64,000 nt of DNA from Cellulophaga tyrosinoxydans (GTDB lineage Bacteria > Bacteroidota > Bacteroidia > Flavobacteriales > Flavobacteriaceae): contig NZ_FWXO01000001.1 in the NCBI RefSeq assembly GCF_900176415.1, positions 108,086-172,085 of the forward strand, given 5' to 3'. The notes under the pieces were generated by a model. That model was not told the DNA's origin. It saw only the letters and a list, made by a program, of their open reading frames with translations, and searched no databases. Position numbers and translations under genes: made by a program. Positions 9,483-17,364 of the stretch are shown here, in pieces (positions within the stretch are counted from its first letter, which is position 1; each line of letters starts with the position of its first letter).

Positions 9483-10220
9483 ATGCAAAGAAGATCATTT
9501 ATTAAAAAAACGGGGATAACCGGACTTGCACTTACGCTTGTTCCAAGCATTACTTTAGCTCAGTCTCAAGAAGAAGAATATTCATTAGTTGAGCTTATGG
9601 GCAAAACCACTATAGATTTGTATGGCGATGGGTATCAATTAAGAAAAGAGGCACATGAAGCATTTGTAGCTATGAAAAGAGCTGCTTATTCCAGTGGTAT
9701 AGATTTAAAAATAGTGTCTAGCTACCGTAGTTTTGACCGGCAACAAGTCATTTTTGAACGTAAGTTTCAAAAATATTCCGATGAAGGTATGGCACCAATT
9801 GATGCCATAAATAAAATTATAGAATATTCCACAATTCCAGGAACCAGCAGACATCACTGGGGAACAGATATTGATGTAATTGATGGCTATAGAAAAGTGG
9901 ATGGTGATGTACTTGTACCTTCTAAATATGGCGAAGGGCAACCTTTTGCAGATTTTAAAAAGTGGATGGATGAAAATTCTCAGAAATTTGGTTTCTATCT
10001 TGTTTATACGGATACTCCCAAAAGAAGAGGTTTTAAATATGAACCGTGGCATTACAGTTATGCACCCTTATCCATACCTATGCTAGAAACCTACAGAAGT
10101 AAAAATATCATGCAAATTTATAAAAAAGAAGATTTTTTAGGTAGTGAATATTTTACATCAGGTTTTCTAAGAACATACATAACAGACAATATTTTAGACA
10201 TTAACCCTAAACTTTTATAA
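9483..10220 (+). CDS. M15 family D-alanyl-D-alanine carboxypeptidase, Tat-exported
   Basis: A 245-residue exported zinc peptidase of the VanY/M15B group, which trims D-Ala from peptidoglycan stem peptides. The N terminus has twin arginines (QRRSFIKK) and a hydrophobic stretch ending at ITLAQ, a Tat-type signal. The substrate motif SSYRSFDRQQ is at about residues 79-88. The zinc ligands H124 and D131 lie in SRHHWGTDID, and the catalytic Glu187 and ligand His190 in EPWH. All expected catalytic residues are present. It sits 2 bp after the acetyltransferase gene. Carboxypeptidase rather than endopeptidase activity is the usual family assignment, not proven here. Confidence 0.88.
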   Translation: MQRRSFIKKTGITGLALTLVPSITLAQSQEEEYSLVELMGKTTIDLYGDGYQLRKEAHEAFVAMKRAAYSSGIDLKIVSSYRSFDRQQVIFERKFQKYSDEGMAPIDAINKIIEYSTIPGTSRHHWGTDIDVIDGYRKVDGDVLVPSKYGEGQPFADFKKWMDENSQKFGFYLVYTDTPKRRGFKYEPWHYSYAPLSIPMLETYRSKNIMQIYKKEDFLGSEYFTSGFLRTYITDNILDINPKLL

Positions 10221-10257
10221 GCTTTTTGTACTTTAGGATCCTCTTAAATTACTAACC

Positions 10258-11025
10258 ATGAACAGAGGAAGTTGGAAAATTAGAATATTTATTGGTCTTG
10301 CTATTGTAGCATTTGCCTTTATTCAAAAATGCAATAACACCGAAGAAAATCCGTATACAGGACGTAAACAACACATTACGATGTCTTCGGATCAAGAAAT
10401 TGCCATTGGCTTACAAAGTGCTCCTGAAATGGCGCAACAACACGGTGGTCTTTACCCTGATCAACGCTTGCAATCCTTTGTAAAACAAGTAGGCAATAAA
10501 CTTGTAAATAATAGTATTGCCAGAGAAACGCCTTATAAATACGATTTTCATTTATTGGCAGATGACCAAACTATCAATGCATTTGCCTTACCTGGTGGAC
10601 AATGTTTTATTACCTATGCCCTATTTTCAAAATTGAATGAATCTCAACTAGCTGGAGTTTTAGGCCATGAAATTGGTCATGTTATTGGGCGACATTCTGC
10701 AGAACGTATTGCTGATTCGCAAACATGGCAAACTGCAACCATGGGTGCTACTGTTGGCGCTGGCGATTTAGGTAACATTGTTGGTGGTATTGGTCAAAAT
10801 ACATTATTAAAAAACGGTCGTGGTGACGAACTAGAAAGCGATGAATTGGGAGTGCTATTCATGATTCAAGCAGGATACAATCCTTATGAAATGATAAAGG
10901 TAATGGAGATTTTAAAAGCTGCTGGAGGACCAGATAGAGTTCCAGAATTCCAAAGCACACATCCAGATCCTGAAAATAGAATTGAAAAAATAAAAGAGGC
11001 CATAGAAAAATACAAAGGACAATAA
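10258..11025 (+). CDS. M48 family metalloprotease, probable lipoprotein
   Basis: A 255-residue zinc protease. The HEIGH motif is at residues 137-141 and the third ligand is the Glu of ELESDELG, followed by STHPDPENRI, the end signature of M48C (Oma1/BepA-like) enzymes. The N terminus has one hydrophobic segment ending at Cys25 (AFIQKC), which could be a lipid anchor, although the lipobox is not canonical. The family generally handles quality control of envelope proteins. It lies 37 bp after the carboxypeptidase gene on the same strand. Confidence 0.88.
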   Translation: MNRGSWKIRIFIGLAIVAFAFIQKCNNTEENPYTGRKQHITMSSDQEIAIGLQSAPEMAQQHGGLYPDQRLQSFVKQVGNKLVNNSIARETPYKYDFHLLADDQTINAFALPGGQCFITYALFSKLNESQLAGVLGHEIGHVIGRHSAERIADSQTWQTATMGATVGAGDLGNIVGGIGQNTLLKNGRGDELESDELGVLFMIQAGYNPYEMIKVMEILKAAGGPDRVPEFQSTHPDPENRIEKIKEAIEKYKGQ

Positions 11026-11078
11026 AGTGCAGTTCGTCTATTATTTAGAGAATATATCGAAAATCTCCTTTATTTTTT

Positions 11079-11086
11079 TAGCTTTG
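11079..11086 (+). promoter_or_regulatory. -7 box TAGCTTTG
   Basis: A perfect match to the Bacteroidota -7 consensus TAnnTTTG, 72 bp upstream of the 55-residue ORF at 11159. No convincing -33 TTTG element is seen at the usual spacing. Confidence 0.45.
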
Positions 11087-11158
11087 TAGTATCCCCATCT
11101 TTTACATAATTTATTTAACCATTATAGCTTTGATTTATAAACATTTAAATGAAACTAT

Positions 11159-11326
11159 ATGGGAACACTTGTAAACTTCAAAAATGTTTACTTAGAAGCA
11201 TTTGAAAATTGTAGACCTACATTTATTGTAGTTTTACTAAAAATTTATTCATTATTTTCATTAATAATGATCTTTATGGCGGTTTATGCATTCATTCACA
11301 GAGCCTTTAATGGATTCGAATTTTAA
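11159..11326 (+). CDS. Small membrane protein, 55 residues
   Basis: ATG at 11159, stop at 11324-11326. The translation starts MGTLVNFKNVYLEAFENC and has one strongly hydrophobic segment at about residues 22-46, then ends HRAFNGFEF. It has its own candidate -7 box (11079-11086) and is closed by a strong terminator at 11366-11401. I have a tentative recollection of similar short proteins in other Flavobacteriaceae (a DUF6747-type family), which I cannot verify here. Function unknown. The single transmembrane helix, charged ends and isolated transcription unit support a real gene rather than chance. Confidence 0.65.
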   Translation: MGTLVNFKNVYLEAFENCRPTFIVVLLKIYSLFSLIMIFMAVYAFIHRAFNGFEF

Positions 11327-11365
11327 AATTTTCACTCTTTTACTTGAACACTAGAAGACAAAATT

Positions 11366-11401
11366 AAAAAGCCCTTTAAGTAATAACTTAAAGGGCTTTT
11401 T
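11366..11401. terminator. Bidirectional intrinsic terminator
   Basis: A perfect 15-bp inverted repeat (AAAAAGCCCTTTAAG and its complement) with a 6-bp loop and A/T tracts on both sides. It can end both the 55-residue gene on + and the ankyrin gene on -. Confidence 0.9.
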
Positions 11402-11421
11402 GCATAACACAGTTTAGCTTG

Positions 11422-11820
11422 TTATTTCTTTTTCCAATTTTCGTTAATGACGATTAACGCCTCTTTCGCATTAGACATTTCTGCATGCTTTTTAATGCTA
11501 AAACCTTTGTCACACTTAACGGTAAGATCAGCCCCATTAGCAATTAATACTTTCAAAATCTCTACCTTATTGTAGCGAGCAGCAAAAATTGCAGGTGTCA
11601 TACCTAAAGATTTTTCGTTAACATTTTCCCCAAGTGCTATCATGCTTTTTACTGTTTCTATCTCCCCTTTTAAAATAGCATTGCAAAATATACTTAAACC
11701 AGCTATCGGTTTATAGGTTTCAATTTTTGCATCAGATGGTAAATTAGATGAAGTTTTAGCCTGAACTGTTGTGCTCATTAAGGCAATAGCCATAACTGCA
11801 ATTGTGATTGTTTTTTTCAT
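11422..11820 (-). CDS. Exported ankyrin-repeat protein
   Basis: A 132-residue protein starting at the ATG at 11820, which opens a signal peptide (MKKTITIAVMAIALMS, ending near TVQAKTS). A longer frame to 11895 adds an unlikely hydrophobic leader and is rejected. At least two ankyrin units are visible: one around LSIFCNAILKGEIETVKSM and one with GMTPAIFAARYNKVEILKVL followed by ANGADLTVKC. Ankyrin units bind proteins; the partner is unknown. It is a single-gene unit ending in the shared terminator at 11366-11401. Confidence 0.8.
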   Translation of the reverse strand: MKKTITIAVMAIALMSTTVQAKTSSNLPSDAKIETYKPIAGLSIFCNAILKGEIETVKSMIALGENVNEKSLGMTPAIFAARYNKVEILKVLIANGADLTVKCDKGFSIKKHAEMSNAKEALIVINENWKKK

Positions 11821-12016
11821 GATGTTGATTTTTAAATGATGAATACTAATTGTTATTACAATTAAAAAGACGATGCTATTCGTAATTTGTTTCACTAAGA
11901 ACCATTAAATAACAAATATTTAACAGTATTCGTTATTAAAAATGTAATTGAACACTAGTTTAAAAATTCTACCAAAAAGAAGCCCAGAATATTTAGAATA
12001 AACAGCCAAATCATAC

Positions 12017-12024
12017 TATTTTTG
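12017..12024 (+). promoter_or_regulatory. -7 box TATTTTTG for gpmI
   Basis: Perfect TAnnTTTG match ending 21 bp before the gpmI ATG. This is why the TTG at 12022, which lies inside the box, is rejected as the start. Confidence 0.6.
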
Positions 12025-12045
12025 TTAAAGAAAATAATTAGTCAC

Positions 12046-13563
12046 ATGAATAAAAAAGTAATATTGATGATTTTGGATGGTTGGGGAAAATCTCCAGATC
12101 CAAAAGTATCTGCAATAGATAACGCTAACACTCCATTTATAGATTCCATTTTAAAGGAATATTCTAATGCCAATCTTTTAACGGATGGCATGAATGTTGG
12201 ACTTCCGGAAGGGCAAATGGGAAATAGTGAAGTAGGACATATGAATTTGGGTGCAGGTAGAATTGTATACCAAGATTTAGCAAAAATTAATAAGGCAGTT
12301 AAAGAAGATACTCTTAAAGATGAAAAAGTTTTGAAAGAAGCTTTTTTATACGCAAAAGAGCATAATAAACCAGTACATTTTGTTGGTCTTTTAAGTGATG
12401 GTGGCGTACATAGTCACACCTCGCATCTAAAAGGATTAATAAAAGCTAGTGAAGCTTACAATCTAGATAAAGTATACATTCATGCCTTTACAGATGGTCG
12501 TGATGTAGATCCAAAAAGTGGCAAAGGTTACTTAGAAGATATCATTAAATTTTGCAGCGACAAAAAGGCAAAATTAGCCACTGTAATAGGTCGATATTAC
12601 GCCATGGATAGAGATAAACGTTGGGAACGTGTTAAATTGGCTTACGACCTTTTAGTTAATAATATGGGTGTTAAGACAAGTACCATTGCTAATGAAATTC
12701 AAAAAAGTTATGATGCTGGAGTAACCGATGAATTTATTGAACCGATAGTATTAACCGCAACAGACGGCACTCCGATGGCAAAAGTAGAAAATGGCGATGT
12801 CCTTATATTTTTTAATTTTAGAACCGATCGCGGAAGAGAATTAACACAGGTTTTAAGTCAAGAAGACATGCATGAACTTAACATGCACAAACTGGATCTT
12901 TATTATGTAACCATGACTAATTATGATGATTCCTATAAAAAAGTTCATGTGGTTTATGATAAAGATAATATTGAAGAAACATTAGGTGAAGTTTTAGCAA
13001 AAGCAGGTAAAAAACAAATTAGAATTGCCGAAACAGAAAAGTATCCACACGTTACCTTTTTCTTTAACGGAGGAAGAGAAATTCCGTTTGAGGGTGAAAA
13101 GAGATTACTTTGCCCTTCACCAAAAGTAGCTACCTACGATTTACAGCCAGAAATGAGCGCATATGACATTCGAGATACCATTATCCCTGAACTTAAAAAA
13201 GGTGAGGTAGATTTTGTTTGTTTAAATTTTGCTAATCCAGATATGGTAGGTCATACTGGAGTAATGTCCGCGGCCATAAAAGCATGTGAGGTTGTTGATA
13301 GTTGTGCTGAAGCTGTGGTAAAGACAGGATTAGAAAACGGGTATACTACTATCGTTATCGCAGATCACGGCAATTGCGATACCATGATAAATCCTGATGG
13401 TTCTCCAAACACAGCCCACACTACTAATCCAGTGCCATTAATTTTGGTAGACAAAGAGCATACTAAAATAAAGAATGGTGTTTTAGGTGATATTGCACCA
13501 ACCATCTTAAAACTAATGGGTGTTAAACAACCTGCGCTAATGACTCAAAAACCATTGGTGTAA
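12046..13563 (+). CDS. gpmI: 2,3-bisphosphoglycerate-independent phosphoglycerate mutase
   Basis: A 505-residue cytosolic enzyme of lower glycolysis and gluconeogenesis that interconverts 3- and 2-phosphoglycerate using Mn2+ ions and a phosphoserine intermediate. The N terminus MNKKVILMILDGWG supplies a metal-binding Asp. The catalytic Ser is residue 61 in MGNSEVGHMNLGAGR. The substrate loop HAFTDGRDVDP and the C-terminal metal site IADHGNCD followed by NTAHTTNPVP are intact. Length is normal for the family. The TTG at 12022 overlaps the -7 box, so the ATG at 12046 is chosen. Confidence 0.96.
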   Translation: MNKKVILMILDGWGKSPDPKVSAIDNANTPFIDSILKEYSNANLLTDGMNVGLPEGQMGNSEVGHMNLGAGRIVYQDLAKINKAVKEDTLKDEKVLKEAFLYAKEHNKPVHFVGLLSDGGVHSHTSHLKGLIKASEAYNLDKVYIHAFTDGRDVDPKSGKGYLEDIIKFCSDKKAKLATVIGRYYAMDRDKRWERVKLAYDLLVNNMGVKTSTIANEIQKSYDAGVTDEFIEPIVLTATDGTPMAKVENGDVLIFFNFRTDRGRELTQVLSQEDMHELNMHKLDLYYVTMTNYDDSYKKVHVVYDKDNIEETLGEVLAKAGKKQIRIAETEKYPHVTFFFNGGREIPFEGEKRLLCPSPKVATYDLQPEMSAYDIRDTIIPELKKGEVDFVCLNFANPDMVGHTGVMSAAIKACEVVDSCAEAVVKTGLENGYTTIVIADHGNCDTMINPDGSPNTAHTTNPVPLILVDKEHTKIKNGVLGDIAPTILKLMGVKQPALMTQKPLV

Positions 13564-13579
13564 AGTGAATCAAAAATAA

Positions 13580-13587
13580 TATCTTTG
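13580..13587 (+). promoter_or_regulatory. -7 box TATCTTTG for map
   Basis: Perfect TAnnTTTG box with only 6 bp between it and the map ATG at 13594. A transcript starting the usual short distance downstream would begin at or next to the start codon. Confidence 0.6.
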
Positions 13588-13593
13588 CAAACT

Positions 13594-14397
13594 ATGATAA
13601 TAGTAAAAACTGCAGAAGAAATAGAATTAATGCGCGAAAGCGCATTAATCGTTTCAAAGACTTTAGGAATGTTAGCTGGTGAAGTAAAACCAGGAGTAAC
13701 CACATTACAATTAGATACCCTTGCCGAAACTTTTATTCGTGATCACGGAGCTATTCCAGGATTTCTAGGTTTATATGATTTTCCAAACACCCTTTGCATG
13801 AGTCCAAATGCTCAAGTAGTACATGGCATACCTAATAACACCCCATTAGTAGAAGGCGATATTATATCTATTGATTGTGGTGCGCTAAAAAATGATTTTT
13901 ACGGTGATCATGCCTACACCTTTGAAGTAGGTGAAGTAGCTCCTGAAGTTAAAAAACTGCTTGATATTACAAAACAATCACTCTATATCGGTATTCGAGA
14001 ATTTAAATTAGGTAATAGAGTTGGTGATGTTGGTTATGCAATACAAAAATTCACTGAAGATCATGGCTACGGAGTAGTTCGTGAACTTGTAGGGCACGGT
14101 TTAGGTCGTAAAATGCATGAAGATCCAGAAATGCCAAATTACGGCAAAAGAGGTCGAGGAAAAAAGTTTGTTGAAGGCATGGTAGTCGCTATAGAACCTA
14201 TGACAAACCTAGGTACTCATAGAATTAAACAACTTAAAGATGGTTGGACAATATTAACAGCGGATAATAAGCCGAGTGCACATTTTGAACATGATGTTGC
14301 CCTTGTTAATGGTAAGCCAGAGCTTTTATCTACGTTTAAATACATTTATGATGCTTTAGGCATTGTAAGCAATGAAGAAGACGAGTTTAGACAATAA
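13594..14397 (+). CDS. map: Type I methionine aminopeptidase
   Basis: A 267-residue cytosolic enzyme that removes the initiator Met from new proteins. The five dinuclear metal ligands are recognisable: Asp in ISIDCGA, Asp in FYGDHAYTF, His in LVGHGLGRKMHE, Glu in VVAIEPMTN and Glu in AHFEHDVAL. The short N terminus marks subtype Ia. The gene starts 30 bp after gpmI behind its own -7 box; the TTG at 13585 falls in that box and is rejected as a start. Confidence 0.96.
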   Translation: MIIVKTAEEIELMRESALIVSKTLGMLAGEVKPGVTTLQLDTLAETFIRDHGAIPGFLGLYDFPNTLCMSPNAQVVHGIPNNTPLVEGDIISIDCGALKNDFYGDHAYTFEVGEVAPEVKKLLDITKQSLYIGIREFKLGNRVGDVGYAIQKFTEDHGYGVVRELVGHGLGRKMHEDPEMPNYGKRGRGKKFVEGMVVAIEPMTNLGTHRIKQLKDGWTILTADNKPSAHFEHDVALVNGKPELLSTFKYIYDALGIVSNEEDEFRQ

Positions 14398-14452
14398 CCC
14401 ATAAAAATTCCAATCCTAATATTCTTTGTTTTATTACAAAGAAACCAATAGC

Positions 14453-15217
14453 ATGAAAAAGTTATTTAAGTATATACTTAATGCGGTACCACGTCCATTG
14501 CTTATTAAACTAAGCTATGTCGCTAGACCTATTTTAGCTTTTTCTATGAGAGGAACAAATTATGTTGATCCAATTGATGGAAAAAGTTTCAAAAGCTTTC
14601 TTCCTTATGGCTATGAAAGTCCCAGAGAAAACGTACTCTCACCGTCAACCTTATCATTAGAGCGACACCGGCTACTTTGGCTATACTTAAAAAATGAAAC
14701 CGATTTTTTTAGCAAAAATTACAAAGTGCTACATTTTGCACCAGAACAAGCATTTTACAAACGTTTCCGAAATTTAAAAAATTTAGAATATACCACGACT
14801 GATTTAGATTCTCCTTTAGCAGATGTGAAAGCTGATATTTGCAATTTACCCTTTGGTGATCATAGTTTTGATGTTATATTTTGCAATCACGTTTTAGAAC
14901 ATATCCCAGATGACACTAAAGCTATGCAGGAGCTTTATAGAATACTTAAACCTGATGGGTGGGGAATATTCCAAATTCCTCAAGATCTAGCAAGAGAATT
15001 CACTTATGAAGATAATAGCATCACCGATAAACGTGAACGAGCTAAAATTTTTGGTCAATATGACCATGTTCGGGTGTATGGCAGAGACTACTTTAACAAA
15101 CTAAGAAAAATTGGTTTTTCAGTGGATGAAATAGATTATACCGCTACATTATCTCCGGACGAAGTAAATACCTATAGACTTGCAAAAGGAGAAATTATCC
15201 CTCTGGTTCGTAAATAG
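14453..15217 (+). CDS. Class I SAM-dependent methyltransferase
   Basis: A 254-residue protein. The core fold shows in VLHFAPEQAF (motif I region, atypical), the acidic strand-2 motif YTTTDLDS, DICNLPFGDHSFDVIFCNHVL (motif IV region) and LYRILKPDGWGIFQIP (post-motif). The N-terminal ~80 residues are extra, contain basic and hydrophobic stretches, and precede the fold. The substrate is not evident. The ATG at 14453 is preferred over an upstream start at 14426. The gene is convergent with apbE, with 5 bp between the stops. Confidence 0.8.
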   Translation: MKKLFKYILNAVPRPLLIKLSYVARPILAFSMRGTNYVDPIDGKSFKSFLPYGYESPRENVLSPSTLSLERHRLLWLYLKNETDFFSKNYKVLHFAPEQAFYKRFRNLKNLEYTTTDLDSPLADVKADICNLPFGDHSFDVIFCNHVLEHIPDDTKAMQELYRILKPDGWGIFQIPQDLAREFTYEDNSITDKRERAKIFGQYDHVRVYGRDYFNKLRKIGFSVDEIDYTATLSPDEVNTYRLAKGEIIPLVRK

Positions 15218-15222
15218 TATTT

Positions 15223-16248
15223 TTATTCTATCATTATTTTTGAAAAACCATCTGTTTTAAAATGGCTAATCTCTCCGTTTACAGTAATGTAAATGATATA
15301 CGCATCAATATTTTTATCAGCTAATAATAATTGCATAGACTCATCCAAATCCATCGCCATAAAGGCCGTTGCATAGGCATCTGCTTCGGCGCATGTATTA
15401 GCCAAAACACTAACCCCAATCACATTAGAATTTTTTGTATAACCAGTAATTGGATCTACAGTGTGTACATATTTTTTACCCGTAACTGGATCTTCTCTAA
15501 AATGTCTATAGTTACCAGAAGAAGCCAAAGCTTTATTCACTAAATGAACTTTTGCCGCAGGCACACTTCTGTCATTGGCAACTGGATCATCAATACCAAC
15601 AACAAAGCTTTTATTTTTTATTTTATTTTCCCCTTTTGCAACAAGCTCCCCACCCACTTCAACAAGGTAATTTTCTACTTTTTTTTGATCTAATAATGCG
15701 GCTATCCGATCAACGGCATACCCTTTAGCTATGGCATTAAAATCTAATACGATATTAGCATTAGCTTTATAAAGGGTGTTATCAATATTTAACTTTAGTT
15801 TATTAAACCCTACATAGGCCAATAAACTATCTACTTTTACACTATCTAAGGCAATCTGTTTTCCAGGACCAAATCCCCAAGCGTTAACCAAAACACCTAC
15901 AGTTGGATCAAAATGTCCGTTAGTTTGCGTATACACTTTCATAGATTCTTCAAAAACCTCTTTAAACATGGCATCAACTATTACGGTAGTATCGCCAGCA
16001 TTTATTCTTGATATATCTGATGTTGGAATATAAGTCGACATAGACTGATTGATCGCATTAAAAACCGAATCTATTTCCTTTTGGTAATCCCTTGCAACTG
16101 AATCATAAAAAATAATAGAATAGGTGGTTCCAAGTGCAGAACCAGAATTTCTGGATTCTACTAAATCATTGGAACAAGAAGATGCGCAAAGCAGCAGAAA
16201 TATTCCTAATATTTGTGCCACTTTATTAAATTTTAACAAGTCCGTCAT
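15223..16248 (-). CDS. apbE: FAD:protein FMN transferase
   Basis: A 341-residue probable lipoprotein (lipid-anchor Cys about residue 25, LCASSC) acting outside the inner membrane. ApbE enzymes move FMN from FAD onto Thr residues of target proteins, including NqrB and NqrC. Family motifs are present: SALGTTYSI near the N terminus, DFNAIAKGYAVD, VEVGGELVAKG, YVHTVDPITGY and the Mg2+-binding AEADAYATAFM. It lies just beyond nqrF in the same direction, fitting that job. The ATG at 16248 overlaps the preceding gene by 23 bp; a start at 16269 is also possible. Confidence 0.93.
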   Translation of the reverse strand: MTDLLKFNKVAQILGIFLLLCASSCSNDLVESRNSGSALGTTYSIIFYDSVARDYQKEIDSVFNAINQSMSTYIPTSDISRINAGDTTVIVDAMFKEVFEESMKVYTQTNGHFDPTVGVLVNAWGFGPGKQIALDSVKVDSLLAYVGFNKLKLNIDNTLYKANANIVLDFNAIAKGYAVDRIAALLDQKKVENYLVEVGGELVAKGENKIKNKSFVVGIDDPVANDRSVPAAKVHLVNKALASSGNYRHFREDPVTGKKYVHTVDPITGYTKNSNVIGVSVLANTCAEADAYATAFMAMDLDESMQLLLADKNIDAYIIYITVNGEISHFKTDGFSKIMIE

Positions 16249-16585
16249 AGTCAACAATATAATCTTCATTTAAGCTAACTGGCTTATGGTAATCCGCAGC
16301 ATTGACCAAACCAACTCCTGCGTAAAAAGTTTCTGCCTCAAACTTCAAGGCGTGTTCTTTTATTTTTGTTAAACTATCCCAATCTAAATCTTTTGGATCG
16401 TTAGGATATAAAATACTTTTTACCACCACAAAATGTAATTGTTTGTTTTTAAGACATACAAATTGTGGATTTTTTTTCAGCTTACTGTTAACAGACAAAA
16501 ATTCATATCCGTCTGCCTCTAATTGCTTACCCACAATATTCATTGCGAGATTGTGCAATTCTTGTTCGGAAAGTGGCTTACTCAT
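16226..16585 (-). CDS. Conserved hypothetical protein linked to apbE
   Basis: A 119-residue soluble protein from the ATG at 16585; an in-frame TTG at 16594 is rejected. It overlaps the start of apbE, so translational coupling is likely. No family is firmly recognised. The stretch NPQFVCLKNKQLHFVVVKS, with a preceding EADGYEFL, resembles the beta-hairpin core of PD-(D/E)XK-type folds, but only weakly. From memory, related flavobacterial proteins are sometimes labelled as an NQR subunit, probably because of this neighbourhood; the real subunit F is at 17365-18672. Function unknown. Confidence 0.75.
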   Translation of the reverse strand: MSKPLSEQELHNLAMNIVGKQLEADGYEFLSVNSKLKKNPQFVCLKNKQLHFVVVKSILYPNDPKDLDWDSLTKIKEHALKFEAETFYAGVGLVNAADYHKPVSLNEDYIVDYDGLVKI

Positions 16586-16688
16586 AGTATACAAAAGTAG
16601 TACAAAAAAGAATTCTAAGATACATTTTAACGCACTTTCAACAGGAATGTAAAGGCAAAATAAATCAAGATACTACCACACTAAATTT

Positions 16689-16718
16689 TGTGCTCAAGTC
16701 AATCTCTTCTTGAGCACA
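16689..16718. repeat. 10-bp inverted repeat in a divergent promoter region
   Basis: TGTGCTCAAG at 16689-16698 and its exact complement at 16709-16718, with a 10-bp loop. It has no T tract and lies between two divergently read genes, so it does not look like a terminator. An operator or a leader hairpin are both possible. Confidence 0.5.
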
Positions 16719-16837
16719 CAGTATCCCCTAAAATCTAAATTTACTTTAATCAATAAGACTATCTATATTTAACAAAAGCTTTAGCACTTAGCAAAAAAGG
16801 ACTAATTTTCATATCTTTAGTTTAAAACTATGAAGCC

Positions 16838-17299
16838 ATGGAATTATCATTTAGACTAGAATCTGCATTGCGTAAACTTTATACCGCTTTCCATGAAAAC
16901 AAATTAAATCCGGAATACTGCACTCAATGTGCTGTAGGCAATATTTGTGATAACTTGGATTTTTGGCAACATTTAACGGATGCACATGGTGCTGGGCGAC
17001 TTAATTATGTTGGTTTAGTTAACCAAAAATTTGGCAAACGTTACTTTGGCTATTCACCCATAGAATTATTGCAAATAGAAGTTGCATTTTTAAAGGGTTG
17101 TGGTTACGAATTACCTTTTAAAGTGGGCCATAAAAAACCGAAAAATCCTACCAGTAAAAGCGTGTTATTTAATGGGCTTTGCAATACTGTAAAATTACTT
17201 TGCGAATTAGATAATATTCCAAATGTGATGGAATATGCTAAGTTATTTGAAACCGAAGAAGAAAAGCCTCGCTACCAAATAAACGAAATACTGAAATAA
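16838..17299 (+). CDS. Conserved hypothetical protein with Cys motif
   Basis: A 153-residue soluble protein with YCTQCAVGNICDN at about residues 27-39, whose Cys spacing could bind metal or form a disulfide, and a conserved-looking core LNYVGLVNQKFGKRYFGYSP. I recall similar proteins in Flavobacteriaceae carried under an NQR-subunit-F label, which looks like an annotation carry-over; nothing in the sequence shows a flavin or iron-sulfur domain. A near-consensus -7 box (TATCTTTA) lies about 20 bp upstream. It ends at the terminator shared with the convergent nqr operon. Confidence 0.8.
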   Translation: MELSFRLESALRKLYTAFHENKLNPEYCTQCAVGNICDNLDFWQHLTDAHGAGRLNYVGLVNQKFGKRYFGYSPIELLQIEVAFLKGCGYELPFKVGHKKPKNPTSKSVLFNGLCNTVKLLCELDNIPNVMEYAKLFETEEEKPRYQINEILK

Positions 17300-17329
17300 A
17301 AAAATGCAGCTTTTAAGGCTGCATTTTTT
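17298..17329. terminator. Bidirectional terminator between the 16838 gene and nqrF
   Basis: TGCAGC/GCTGCA stem flanked by seven A on the left and six T on the right, loop TTTTAAG. Works for the + gene ending at 17299 and for the - strand nqr operon. Confidence 0.85.
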
Positions 17330-17364
17330 ATTCGTGAGATGAAACTTCATCTTTTGATTATTGA

